Assembly: GCA_947041165.1 (NCBI GenBank)
Contig: CAMRCY010000023.1
Span: forward strand, 1-34,636
Origin: an uncultured Deferribacteraceae bacterium
Lineage (GTDB): Bacteria > Chrysiogenota > Deferribacteres > Deferribacterales > Mucispirillaceae
Reading direction: 5' to 3'
DNA: 34,636 nucleotides
Shown: positions 8,335 to 16,917 of the stretch, piece after piece
Position numbering within the stretch: the first letter of the stretch is position 1
Layout: each line of letters starts with the position of its first letter
Notes under the pieces: model-generated
Databases searched by the model: none
What the model saw: the letters and a program-made list of their open reading frames with translations, nothing else
Told to the model about the DNA's origin: nothing
Made by a program: the position numbers and the translations under genes

Positions 8335-8967
8335 ATGGATAACTATAGAGATCTAAATGAATTGATATCAATAGCTAGAAACATAACAGAAGGTAGATAT
8401 GATGTTGTTGAGAACGGCATAGATGCAAAGAGCGAGTTTTATGAAATAGCTAGATTTTTTAGCGATTCGTTGAAGAAAATCCAATCGGTACATTTTGAGG
8501 TTGATACTCAATATGGAGATATCCCGATGTTTGAATATGTTTTAGATCAAGTCATTTCAGAATCTAGAGAGTATTCAAACGAGGTATTATCATTAGTCGA
8601 AAAGATCAACTTTAATATTGATGAGTTAAAGGAAGAATTTTCTACTGTTAAGGCAGAGGTATCGAAGGGTAACTTTTTAAAAGTTGATGGTATTTTAAAT
8701 AGACTATCATCTAAATTAATTTCAGGCGAGGATATCTGTTTAGACATGGTATCTTCATTAGAATTTAAAGAGAGTAGTATATCTAAAGTAGAAGAGAGTT
8801 TGTCAATAGTGGTTTCATTGGAAGAAAGGTTATCATCTCTTCTTTTATCTCTTGGAATAAAAGAGAACATTATTGATGTAGATAAGATTGACAACATGAA
8901 AAAGAATAAAGAGATTTTAAATGATCAAAATCTTATAGATAAATTATTAGAACAATTTGGAGTCTAG
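8335..8967 (+). CDS. cheZ: Divergent CheZ-like CheY-P phosphatase (catalytic motif eroded)
   Basis: This is a 210-residue, almost fully helical acidic protein between cheY and cheA. Two points support a CheZ identity. The C-terminal 14 residues, including QNLIDKLLEQFGV, resemble the CheY-binding tail of CheZ. The central long helical hairpin (about 80-175) is also right in place and length. However, the hallmark D-F-Q-D-L-T-G-Q segment is represented at about 142-150 only by something like LEFKESSIS, so the catalytic Asp and Gln are not recognisable. It is either a very divergent phosphatase or a CheY-binding protein that has lost activity. The gene lacks a clear ribosome-binding site and is probably translated by coupling to cheY. 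Confidence 0.6.
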   Translation: MDNYRDLNELISIARNITEGRYDVVENGIDAKSEFYEIARFFSDSLKKIQSVHFEVDTQYGDIPMFEYVLDQVISESREYSNEVLSLVEKINFNIDELKEEFSTVKAEVSKGNFLKVDGILNRLSSKLISGEDICLDMVSSLEFKESSISKVEESLSIVVSLEERLSSLLLSLGIKENIIDVDKIDNMKKNKEILNDQNLIDKLLEQFGV

Positions 8968-8979
8968 GGTGAACGACTG

Positions 8980-11145
8980 ATGGATAAGAATGAGATTGAA
9001 GAGCTGATAGGTGATTTTTTAGTAGAAACATCTGAGATTGTTGATTCACTAGATCACGATTTGGTTGAGTTAGAACATAGACAGAATGATCTAGATCTTT
9101 TAAATAAGATATTTCGTGGTGCACATACGATGAAAGGATCATCTTCGTTTCTAGGATTTGATAAACTGACTTTACTGACACATAATGCCGAAGAAGTTTT
9201 AAACAAACTTAGAAAAGGTGATATGGTTGTAACTCAATTAGTTATGGACGTTCTTCTAGAGTTTGTTGATTCAACGAAAGAATTAATAGAAGATATTCAA
9301 ACAGGCGAAGATAAAGTTGATATAGATAATGTTGTTCAACGCTTGAAAGATATTAATCTTGGTGGAGATACAAGTAGTATATCGGCACGTCCAAAAGAGG
9401 TTGCACCAACAGCTCCTGCTGAAACTGCACCAAAACCAGTTGCGGCAAAACCAGCTGCAGCTCCAGTAACAAACACACAAAAACAAGGTGCAATACCACA
9501 GCAAGAACAAACAATAAGAGTTGATGTGTCAAGACTTGATGCGCTTCTAAATCTTGTTGGAGAGCTTGTGTTATCAAGAAACAGATTATCTCAATTATCA
9601 AATGATCTAGATAGCAAGTTTGAGAATGAGTATCTTATAGAGCAGTTATTAGAAACAACATCACAGATAGGTATGAATACAACTGAGCTTCAGCTTGCAG
9701 TTATGAAAACAAGAATGATTCCTATCGGCAAAGTTTTTAGTAAATTTCCACGTATGGTGAGAGATTTATCAAGAGACAGTGGAAAGGATATCGAGCTTGT
9801 TATAACTGGAGAGGAAACAGAGCTTGATAAATCAGTAGTGGAGGAGATCGGAGATCCACTAATTCACCTTATTCGTAACTCATGTGATCATGGTTGCGAA
9901 ACACCAGAAGCACGACTTGCAAAAGGTAAACCTGAGAAAGGTATAGTAGAGTTAAAAGCGTACCATGAGGGTAACCACATCGTTATTGAGATAAAAGATG
10001 ATGGTGCTGGAATGGATCCTGAAAAACTTAAAAGCAAGGCTATTGAAAAGGGTATAATGACTCAAGATGAGGCGTTAAATCTTACAGATGAGCAAGCGTA
10101 TGCAATAATATTTAGACCTGGTTTTTCAACGACAGAGAAGGTAACAAACATTTCTGGACGTGGAGTTGGAATGGATGTTGTTCGTACAAATGTTGAGAAA
10201 TTAAATGGTATAATAACTATTAAAAGTGAGATAGATCAAGGTAGTACATTCTATCTTAAATTGCCGTTAACTTTAGCGATTATTCAAGCATTATTGGTTG
10301 AAGTATCGGAAGAAGTATTTGCAATACCACTCGCATCTGTTGTTGAAACAGTTAGAGTTTCTATTGATGAGGTACACTCATTTGAAGGTAGAGAGGTGTT
10401 GAAATTACGTGATAGAGTTTTATCACTTGTAAGGATTGATAGAACATTTGGTTTAGAAGAAGTTGACAGTAATGAAGTATATGTTGTTATAGTTGGGCTA
10501 GCTGAGAAACAGCTAGGGTTTATAGTAAATAATCTAATCGGGCAAGAAGAGATTGTTATAAAATCTCTAGGCGAATATATCACAGGTAACTCGGGTATTG
10601 CTGGTGCAACTATTACTGGTGATGGACGAGTAAGATTAATTATTGATGTTGCAGGAACTATGGAACTTGCACAATTAATGCCTAGACGTAGCACAAAGAG
10701 TAAGGGTAAAAGTAAAGATATTGAAAAATCACATAATGATTCTACGCATTCTAAGAAAGATAATCGTGCAACAGTTCTTATATGTGATGATTCTCCAACT
10801 GATAGAAAAATCACAAGAAAAGTAATTGGATCGTTAGGTTTATTTACTATACTTGAGGTATCATCTGCAAAAGATGCGATAGCGACATTATCAGATTCTA
10901 GTAACGGTTGCGATATTTTATTAACAGATATAATGATGCCAGATATGGATGGCTTTAAACTATGTTCAGCTATCAGAGAGAAGGGGATAGATATTCCTAT
11001 TATCGGTATGTCATCACGAGTTGAGCCTGCCGATAGAAAGAAGATGATGGCATCTGGAATGAATGGCTTTGTTCAGAAACCATTAAATAAGACAGAGTTA
11101 CTAGGCAGGATAAATGAGTTTATTTTTGATAAAGACTCTGAGTAA
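8980..11145 (+). CDS. cheA: Chemotaxis histidine kinase CheA with C-terminal receiver domain
   Basis: CheA phosphorylates CheY and CheB in response to chemoreceptors. Domains in order: HPt with phospho-His H49 (GAHTMKGSSSF); an Ala/Pro/Lys-rich linker at 135-175 with no obvious P2 domain; the dimerisation helices (about 178-260); the HATPase domain with N-box HLIRNSCDHG at 296-305, G1 DDGAGM at 340-345 and G2 GRGVGM at 393-398; a CheW-like regulatory domain (about 430-565); a Lys/Ser-rich linker; and a receiver domain (597-721) with D603/D604, phospho-acceptor D650 and K700. The appended receiver makes it a hybrid kinase of 721 residues. The ribosome-binding site is AGGGTGA upstream of ATG 8980. 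The 3' end overlaps the next gene by 32 bases. Confidence 0.96.
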   Translation: MDKNEIEELIGDFLVETSEIVDSLDHDLVELEHRQNDLDLLNKIFRGAHTMKGSSSFLGFDKLTLLTHNAEEVLNKLRKGDMVVTQLVMDVLLEFVDSTKELIEDIQTGEDKVDIDNVVQRLKDINLGGDTSSISARPKEVAPTAPAETAPKPVAAKPAAAPVTNTQKQGAIPQQEQTIRVDVSRLDALLNLVGELVLSRNRLSQLSNDLDSKFENEYLIEQLLETTSQIGMNTTELQLAVMKTRMIPIGKVFSKFPRMVRDLSRDSGKDIELVITGEETELDKSVVEEIGDPLIHLIRNSCDHGCETPEARLAKGKPEKGIVELKAYHEGNHIVIEIKDDGAGMDPEKLKSKAIEKGIMTQDEALNLTDEQAYAIIFRPGFSTTEKVTNISGRGVGMDVVRTNVEKLNGIITIKSEIDQGSTFYLKLPLTLAIIQALLVEVSEEVFAIPLASVVETVRVSIDEVHSFEGREVLKLRDRVLSLVRIDRTFGLEEVDSNEVYVVIVGLAEKQLGFIVNNLIGQEEIVIKSLGEYITGNSGIAGATITGDGRVRLIIDVAGTMELAQLMPRRSTKSKGKSKDIEKSHNDSTHSKKDNRATVLICDDSPTDRKITRKVIGSLGLFTILEVSSAKDAIATLSDSSNGCDILLTDIMMPDMDGFKLCSAIREKGIDIPIIGMSSRVEPADRKKMMASGMNGFVQKPLNKTELLGRINEFIFDKDSE

Positions 11146-11452
11146 AAGCTTATACATAATTGTATTTCTATTAATTTCTACAAATGTATATTCGATGGTT
11201 TATGTCTATGAAGTGACGACAAAAACCACTAGATTTCAAACAGTATCTAGACTGCAACCAGATGCATTCATGCAATATAACGGTGGTCCAGATATCATTT
11301 ACCGCCTAGAAGTATTAGGTATTTATCCTAATAGAGATTATGATAAAGTAATGAGGGATTATGGTTTTATTGACACAAAAAATGACAATCAGTTATTATA
11401 TAAAAATGTTCCTAAGTTTATTCCTTATAAACCTTATTATTGGTGGCGTTGA
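11114..11452 (+). CDS. Small exported protein of unknown function
   Basis: The 112-residue product has a clear signal peptide: a short basic start, a hydrophobic core (about 12-22) and a likely cleavage after V-Y-S at 25-27. The mature part is about 85 residues, rich in Tyr and ending with aromatic residues (PYYWWR). No cysteines and no known domain were recognised. It starts inside the cheA 3' end and is itself overlapped by the next gene in another frame, so the three are read as one unit. The signal peptide and the compact overlap argue that it is real. Its role in the chemotaxis cluster is unknown. Confidence 0.65.
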   Translation: MSLFLIKTLSKSLYIIVFLLISTNVYSMVYVYEVTTKTTRFQTVSRLQPDAFMQYNGGPDIIYRLEVLGIYPNRDYDKVMRDYGFIDTKNDNQLLYKNVPKFIPYKPYYWWR

Positions 11453-12365
11453 TCTATCATATTCACAAGACAGTCGAATAAAATATAAGTATAAAGTAGT
11501 TATTGAGAACAACGAATCTAAAGTTGTCACCAACATGCACGTATATGCATACACTGAAGACGAGGCAAAATCTGAGGTCGAGTTAAATGGTTGGACGGTA
11601 ATATTTATCAATAAGGTAGAGAGTGATTTAATTAATCAAGACTCATTTGTTGAGGATAGTACAGACCTATTAAAAAGTTATACAGTGCCCGATAAGATCG
11701 TTATCAGATCTCCTATTGAGGATTATATAATAGACAACGAAACGCAAACTGGCGATAAAGTTGAACAATTAATTGTTGGTACACCTCCTCTTGATAATAT
11801 AACAATAGCTGATAATACTACAGATAAGCCGAAAGATAACAGCAGTTATCTGAATGAACTATACGATGGACCTATGATTGATCCATTCTCAGGTTCTGTA
11901 TCGGATAATAGTAGTTTATCTGATAATAGCAGTGTAGCTGATAATGGTTTAATGGATAATGGTTCTGATTTTGCATCAACTAATGATTTTACACCAACAA
12001 ACGATAACCTTAAACTTGTTTCAAAATCATTTAATAATCTAGGTGTTATCAAACCTAATGGAATTATTGAAGGTGTTGATTTTAGTAAGTTAGATAATCA
12101 GAAGCAGTATGTGATTTTTGGGTTTTCAGATGAAGTTCCTGTAACGAGTAATTCACGATACAGAAACAATTTTGATCTTTCATTAAAGCGTGCAAAATTT
12201 ATTCAAGAGAAACTGTTATCATTAGGTTTTAAATCTGAAAACATAAAATTTTATGGATTAGGAACAATGTATCCAGTAGTAAAAAGTGATGGTAATCTAA
12301 GTGACTTAGAACCTATGTCAGAAAATAGAAGGGTTGAAATTTATGAGTTTAGAAGAGTCAAGTAA
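11361..12365 (+). CDS. Exported protein with C-terminal OmpA/MotB-type peptidoglycan-binding domain
   Basis: The C-terminal 90 residues match the OmpA-C fold: the core includes DLSLKRAKFIQEKL, a G-L-G-T motif, and ENRRVEIYEF near the end, the pattern that binds peptidoglycan diaminopimelate. A hydrophobic signal segment lies at about residues 16-33 with no lipobox cysteine. The middle (about 80-225) is acidic and disordered, with Ser/Asp/Asn repeats such as SDNSSLSDNSSVADNG. Start choice is uncertain: ATG 11361 has GAGGGA just upstream, while ATG 11406 would begin directly at a compact signal peptide. Either start overlaps the previous gene. It is not MotB, since no motor plug region is present. 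The 3' end overlaps the next gene by 23 bases. Confidence 0.75.
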   Translation: MVLLTQKMTISYYIKMFLSLFLINLIIGGVDLSYSQDSRIKYKYKVVIENNESKVVTNMHVYAYTEDEAKSEVELNGWTVIFINKVESDLINQDSFVEDSTDLLKSYTVPDKIVIRSPIEDYIIDNETQTGDKVEQLIVGTPPLDNITIADNTTDKPKDNSSYLNELYDGPMIDPFSGSVSDNSSLSDNSSVADNGLMDNGSDFASTNDFTPTNDNLKLVSKSFNNLGVIKPNGIIEGVDFSKLDNQKQYVIFGFSDEVPVTSNSRYRNNFDLSLKRAKFIQEKLLSLGFKSENIKFYGLGTMYPVVKSDGNLSDLEPMSENRRVEIYEFRRVK

Positions 12366-13314
12366 GTTTGAAGAACTTCAGAATATAAAATTAGTACAAC
12401 TTTATGAATTTGTCACAGAGGTTGTTCATGATTTTGGATATACACTTCATAAGACGTTAAAAGATCATGAAGTGCGTAGAAGAATTGAGCTATGGTCAAA
12501 CCAGAGTAAAGATAATGAATTAGCACTTGTTTGGATTGAGATTGTAAAACCTGGCGAAATTATGGATTCATATACTCCAACAGATGTTCTTCGCACGATG
12601 AATGACGAAAACATTACACATCTTTTCTTTTTCACAAATATGAATTTACCAGCAGAGATTAGAGAAGTGCTTGAAGGTATGGATAACCATATTTTCGATA
12701 TGAACGAAATCTCAGAAAACTTAATAGCGATAGATAATCGACGTCTAGTTAATATAGCAAGAAAAAGAAAAATTGTACGCATTCCATCAGGCGTTGGTCT
12801 TATCAAAAATTTCATGAAAAATAATTTAGATGCTAGAAAAGAGATTAAGCTTAAAGTATCTGCAGCACCAGAGTTAACAAATCAATATCTACGTGTTATT
12901 CGTAAAATTTTAGATGAAGTAGATGCGATAGAAGATATCAACAATCTAAGTTCAAGTGCTAAAGAGAGATTGAAGTTAGCACAATACGAACTTCTTCCTG
13001 AATTAGTTAAAATTCCTAACTTTATATTTACACGACAATTTACACACCTAAGAAATACTATTTTCACTCTTGTGGAATATCTGGTAATATATTTAGGTAA
13101 TGTGCTGGAGTATGAATCAGAAGATTCGATGAAAAAGAATAGAGATGTAATAGAAGAGATAGTTGAGCGTCTTGAATATGTTGGACAGCAGGTAATGACA
13201 TATAAAGAAGATATGATGTTAAGTTCAGAGAAGCTATCGTTAAAGATATTAATTTCATCGGGTATTTTTTGTTTATTATTTCTTCTTATATTAATTGTGG
13301 TAAAGTACAGTTAA
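12343..13314 (+). CDS. Unknown protein with C-terminal membrane anchor
   Basis: The 323-residue product has one clear transmembrane helix at the extreme C-terminus (about 300-320), so it would be a tail-anchored protein with its bulk in the cytoplasm. The N-terminal part (about 20-130) alternates strands and helices, including ELALVWIEIVK and THLFFFTN. This faintly recalls Mrr/PD-(D/E)xK nuclease-like folds, but a full catalytic D...E-x-K set is not clear, so no activity is assigned. The rest is mainly helical with probable coiled coil. The start is ATG 12343, with AGAAGGG upstream; an in-frame TTG at 12334 is less likely. It overlaps the OmpA-domain gene and lies 32 bases before the phosphatase gene. 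Confidence 0.7.
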   Translation: MSLEESSKFEELQNIKLVQLYEFVTEVVHDFGYTLHKTLKDHEVRRRIELWSNQSKDNELALVWIEIVKPGEIMDSYTPTDVLRTMNDENITHLFFFTNMNLPAEIREVLEGMDNHIFDMNEISENLIAIDNRRLVNIARKRKIVRIPSGVGLIKNFMKNNLDARKEIKLKVSAAPELTNQYLRVIRKILDEVDAIEDINNLSSSAKERLKLAQYELLPELVKIPNFIFTRQFTHLRNTIFTLVEYLVIYLGNVLEYESEDSMKKNRDVIEEIVERLEYVGQQVMTYKEDMMLSSEKLSLKILISSGIFCLLFLLILIVVKYS

Positions 13315-13346
13315 TAACTAAACATAGGATTATTAAGGAATAAAAA

Positions 13347-14888
13347 TTGATAGATGAGTTTAAAACATCCTTATTTAAAATAGATAATGATTTCAAAATA
13401 GTATTTGCTAGTGATAGTTTATCTATTTTTCTTGGTATATCAATTAAAGATATAATTGGTAAGAGTTGTTACTCCTTATTAAACCAATATAGTTCTCCGT
13501 GTAAGTTTTGTCCAATCGTCGGCAATAAATTTGAATTAAAGTATTATTATGAGCTTGTATCTGATAACGGTAATTACGGTTATTTTGTTGCAAACATTAC
13601 AAAGTCAGAGGATAAGTATCTGATATCTATGTTAGATATGACAGAGATGCGAGCATATAATCGAATAAATAAACATCAGATCAAAGAGCAAGAAGCGGTT
13701 ATCTCAAGGTTAAAAAACGAATTAAATTTTAATAAACGTAAACTGGCTTTTTTTGAACGATCGTTAGATAACTCTCAAGCAGGCGCGATGTTTGTGGATA
13801 GAGATTATAACATAATTCATATTAACCTGAAGTTACGAAAACTAATTTCTTTAGAAATTGTTGTTGTTAATTCAAAGTGTTATAATATTTATGGTTATGA
13901 CTCACCATGTCATTTCTGTCCTTGGACGAATGTAGGCAAGGAGCGACAAGCAAAAGTTATCGGAGATATCTCGGTTGTAATAGAGTTTACACGTATGGAT
14001 CATTACATCCTTGAAATATTTAGAGATGTCACAAAAGATTTATCATATATAAAATCTATAAAAGAGAATCAGCTATTGTTGATTGATAAGCAAAGACAGA
14101 TGGAGATTTTGAATATTGATCTCATTGAAACAAACGATAAGTTAAAAGTTATTCAAGGTGCAATGGATGATGAGTTAAAGCGAGTAGGATATATTCAAAG
14201 CAGTTTACTTCCTAAAAATAACCCAGAGATTGATGGGTATGATTTTGGAGTTGTCTTTATATCGACAAAATATGCAAGTGGAGATTACTACGATTTTATC
14301 GATGCGAGTGAAGGTAATTTAGGAATAGTTTTAGCTGATGTTTCAGGACATGGCACTCCAGCTGCAGTAATCATGGCGATGACAAGAGCTATTATGCGAT
14401 CATACACCTTAGGTGTAACATCATCAAGCAGTGTGTTATCGATGGTGAATGAAGTTTTATGTGACAATATTTATACAAAAGATTTTGTTACTATGTTTTA
14501 TTTGGTTTTAAATATAGAAAATGATACTATAAATTATTCATCAGCGGGGCATCATCCGGTACTATTTTATGATGCTTCAGAGTTCATGGTGAAGAAGCTT
14601 AATGTCAGTGGTTTACTGCTAGGAATATTTAAAGAGCAGGAATACGAGGAAAAAGTCTTGACATTAGACACAGGAGATATATTATTTCTGTATACCGATG
14701 GTTTGGTAGAGGTGATTAATAAACATGATGAGCAGTACGGTTATGATCGATTACTGTCAAAAATCATTATGTATTCATCACTGCGTCCTCAAGATATGAT
14801 TAATGAGATCATGCAGGATGTAAAAGATTTTACAAGCTTAGAGAGTTATAGAGATGATATAACTATAGTAGCGATGAAAAAGGGATAA
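13347..14888 (+). CDS. PAS-PAS-SpoIIE (RsbU/RsbP-type) serine phosphatase with Cys motifs
   Basis: This is a PPM/SpoIIE-family phosphatase, expected to dephosphorylate a STAS-domain protein in a partner-switching pathway. Two PAS domains (about 1-105 and 135-230) each carry a cysteine cluster: C41, C52, C55 and C178, C188, C191, of the form C-Y-x(8-9)-P-C-x-F-C-P. A coiled coil (about 235-285) connects to the phosphatase domain (about 285-513). That domain has the expected metal-site acidic residues D313 (SGDYYD), D331 (ADVSGHG), D451 (YTDG) and D503/D504. The start is TTG 13347, with AAGGA 8 bases upstream; no later start keeps PAS 1 intact. The cognate STAS gene follows 23 bases downstream. 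The signal sensed by the Cys-PAS domains is unknown; metal, iron-sulfur or redox are possibilities. Confidence 0.9.
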   Translation: MIDEFKTSLFKIDNDFKIVFASDSLSIFLGISIKDIIGKSCYSLLNQYSSPCKFCPIVGNKFELKYYYELVSDNGNYGYFVANITKSEDKYLISMLDMTEMRAYNRINKHQIKEQEAVISRLKNELNFNKRKLAFFERSLDNSQAGAMFVDRDYNIIHINLKLRKLISLEIVVVNSKCYNIYGYDSPCHFCPWTNVGKERQAKVIGDISVVIEFTRMDHYILEIFRDVTKDLSYIKSIKENQLLLIDKQRQMEILNIDLIETNDKLKVIQGAMDDELKRVGYIQSSLLPKNNPEIDGYDFGVVFISTKYASGDYYDFIDASEGNLGIVLADVSGHGTPAAVIMAMTRAIMRSYTLGVTSSSSVLSMVNEVLCDNIYTKDFVTMFYLVLNIENDTINYSSAGHHPVLFYDASEFMVKKLNVSGLLLGIFKEQEYEEKVLTLDTGDILFLYTDGLVEVINKHDEQYGYDRLLSKIIMYSSLRPQDMINEIMQDVKDFTSLESYRDDITIVAMKKG

Positions 14889-14911
14889 TATAGATTGCGG
14901 AGGCACATACG

Positions 14912-15235
14912 ATGGAGATGAATATTAAAGAATCGAGTAAAGGTTTTATAATTTATCCTACTGGAGATATTGATATAAAAAGCAGTCCGATGCTTAAAAG
15001 TAAAGTGCTAGAGTTATCAGATAGAGGATCAGTGGTATTATCTCTTAAACATGTACATTACATTAACAGTTCTGGTTTGAGAGAGATTGTTGATTTATTT
15101 AAGATATTAAAAGAAAGTGATAAAGAGTTACGACTTTGTGAGATGTCTGTTGATATGAAAGAGCTTTTTTCATTCACAGGTTTGAGTAAGGTTTTTAAAA
15201 TATTTGATAGCGAAAAAGATGCACTAGGTAGTTAG
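14912..15235 (+). CDS. STAS-domain anti-sigma factor antagonist
   Basis: The 107-residue protein is a single STAS domain of the SpoIIAA/RsbV type. The phospho-site loop reads YINSSGLREI at 50-59, so S53 or S54 is the likely serine, with Asn where Asp is usual in SpoIIAA. In partner switching, the unphosphorylated form binds an anti-sigma kinase and frees its target. The adjacent SpoIIE phosphatase is the natural activator. No HATPase anti-sigma kinase is encoded nearby. GCGGAGGC lies 8 bases before ATG 14912; a second ATG at 14918 is possible. The gene ends the block that began with cheA. Confidence 0.92.
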   Translation: MEMNIKESSKGFIIYPTGDIDIKSSPMLKSKVLELSDRGSVVLSLKHVHYINSSGLREIVDLFKILKESDKELRLCEMSVDMKELFSFTGLSKVFKIFDSEKDALGS

Positions 15236-15904
15236 TTTTAATTAATAAGGAATATTTTATTATTAGTAATGTTGAATGTTTTGATTATCGTATATAGAGA
15301 GTGGTAAAGTATTTTAGATAATTTGAATGTTGATAAATTTTATTTCTTACACAATACGACGATAATATTAGCACTACTTATGTATGTTGTTTTTTGTATT
15401 AGAAAGTTGTTTAGAAAATGCCGAAAATTTTAATTATAAATTAAGAAATAATAAATTTATTTTGCTTTATAAAATCATCAGCACGTTTAGTTTTTGATAA
15501 AACAAGACTTGTTTCATCTTAAATAATCCATAATTTTTAAATTAATTAAAAATTGTTATTTAATTAATCATAATATTAATATAGTAAATTGAGGGTTTTT
15601 ATTAACTTTTTTAATGTTAATATAGATTTTTTTAGAAACTATCTATATGATATAAGTTAAGATATATGTAAATTATTAATATGTTTAATGGCTAGCGGTT
15701 ATGCGTTACCTTGAAGTATATTCTTTTATCAGATATAGTTATAAAAATACCTTAGTAAAATGTAAGGTATATCGTTATGGGTATGATCAGATTTATATAG
15801 TTACATGAACGACATTTTGTCAATTTTTACAAAGCTAGCGATAATGGATGTTTTAGATGAGTACGTTATGTTTTTGTTCAGAGAGATATTAAAGAGGATT
15901 AGTA
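15236..15904. other. Long AT-rich intergenic region with inverted repeats
   Basis: This 669-base gap between the STAS gene and cheR has no plausible gene on either strand. A perfect inverted repeat at 15747-15770 has 8-base arms (ATACCTTA/TAAGGTAT) and an 8-base loop, which could be an operator or an RNA hairpin. A second at 15542-15567 has perfect 9-base arms but consists only of A and T, so it carries little weight. The heptamer GCTAGCG occurs near 15691 and 15833. No convincing sigma-28 or sigma-54 promoter was found. Confidence 0.45.
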
Positions 15905-16738
15905 ATGCTACAACCATCATCAGTAAAGATTAGTGAGATTGAATTTTTTGAGTTAAGGGACATTATCGTGAAGGTTTCTGGTATAATGTTTTCAGAACAC
16001 AAAAAATATTTGATAGAAAATAGACTTTCTAAAAGACTGATCGAGTTAAAATTTACATCTTTTAAAGAGTATAACAACTATCTTAAAAACAATCCAAAGC
16101 GTGATGCAGAGATTGTTACACTAATTAATTTAGTGACAATAAATGAAACATATTTTATGCGTGAAAGGGGACAAGTGGATTATCTTGTATCTACAGTTAT
16201 GCCTGCTTTGATTGCTAAGAATAAAAAAAATATCCGTATCTGGTCGATACCTTGTTCAACAGGGGAAGAGCCATATTCGATTGCTATAGAACTTTTTGAT
16301 GCAGGATTTTTCTCTAAAGCAACAATTGAAGTTATAGCGACTGATATAAATTCTGATGTTGTTGAAGCTGCTAAGCATGGAGTTTACCGTGAAGGTGCAT
16401 TTAGAAGTTGCAGTCCACAGTTTATAAGTAAGCATTTCACACAACAAGGCACAGATTTTTTAATAAACAGTAATATTAAAAATAGAGTTAAGTTTAATGT
16501 CGGCAATATTGTTTCAAGTAAAATTGTACCAATGATGGGATCTATAGATATAATATTTTGCAGAAATGTATTAATCTATTTTGATTTTGACAATAAGAAA
16601 ACAGCCTTATTAAATTTTAACAAAATTTTAAGTAACGATGGTTATTTATTTCTAGGACATTCAGAGTCTGTTTCAAGAGTTTCAACTGATTTTGTAATGA
16701 ACAATTTTGGCACAGGAATAGTTTACACTAAAAAGTAG
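15905..16738 (+). CDS. cheR: Chemoreceptor glutamate methyltransferase CheR
   Basis: CheR transfers a methyl group from S-adenosylmethionine to receptor glutamates and is opposed by CheB. The 277-residue protein has the N-terminal helical domain (about 1-85) ending in NETYFMRE at 80-87, and the SAM-binding Rossmann domain. Motifs there include STGEEPYS at 118-125, D147 in ATDIN, FCRNVLIYF at 218-226 and GHSES at 251-255. GAGG lies about 8 bases before ATG 15905. It lacks any TPR extension or receptor-tether domain. It is separated from cheB by more than 10 kb, so the methylation pair is not co-transcribed. Confidence 0.96.
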   Translation: MLQPSSVKISEIEFFELRDIIVKVSGIMFSEHKKYLIENRLSKRLIELKFTSFKEYNNYLKNNPKRDAEIVTLINLVTINETYFMRERGQVDYLVSTVMPALIAKNKKNIRIWSIPCSTGEEPYSIAIELFDAGFFSKATIEVIATDINSDVVEAAKHGVYREGAFRSCSPQFISKHFTQQGTDFLINSNIKNRVKFNVGNIVSSKIVPMMGSIDIIFCRNVLIYFDFDNKKTALLNFNKILSNDGYLFLGHSESVSRVSTDFVMNNFGTGIVYTKK

Positions 16739-16917
16739 TAGATTGTCGTAGCTATAAATATTATTGAGATATTGAAAGTAGAGTGATTTAAATAAAAAAT
16801 TAATTAGTGTATAATTTAATTTGATCTAATTATTTAAGTGAGTTCTATTAAAGCGATCAATATATTTAAGATCGACTATATTTATAATTAATAGTACAAT
16901 ACTGTTAAGGTGAAATT

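Noticed and set aside
9283-9601. Minus-strand reading frames opposite the cheA linker
   Set aside because: They are shadows of the Ala/Pro-rich linker codons, with biased Cys/Trp/Leu composition and no ribosome-binding site.
11361-12365. OmpA-domain protein as MotB
   Set aside because: There is no MotB-type transmembrane helix with the proton-carrying Asp or plug region, and no motA is adjacent; only the peptidoglycan-binding domain is shared.
15830-15850. Sigma-28 promoter ahead of cheR (AGCGATAA)
   Set aside because: The -10-like element is imperfect and no TAAA element stands at the required distance upstream.
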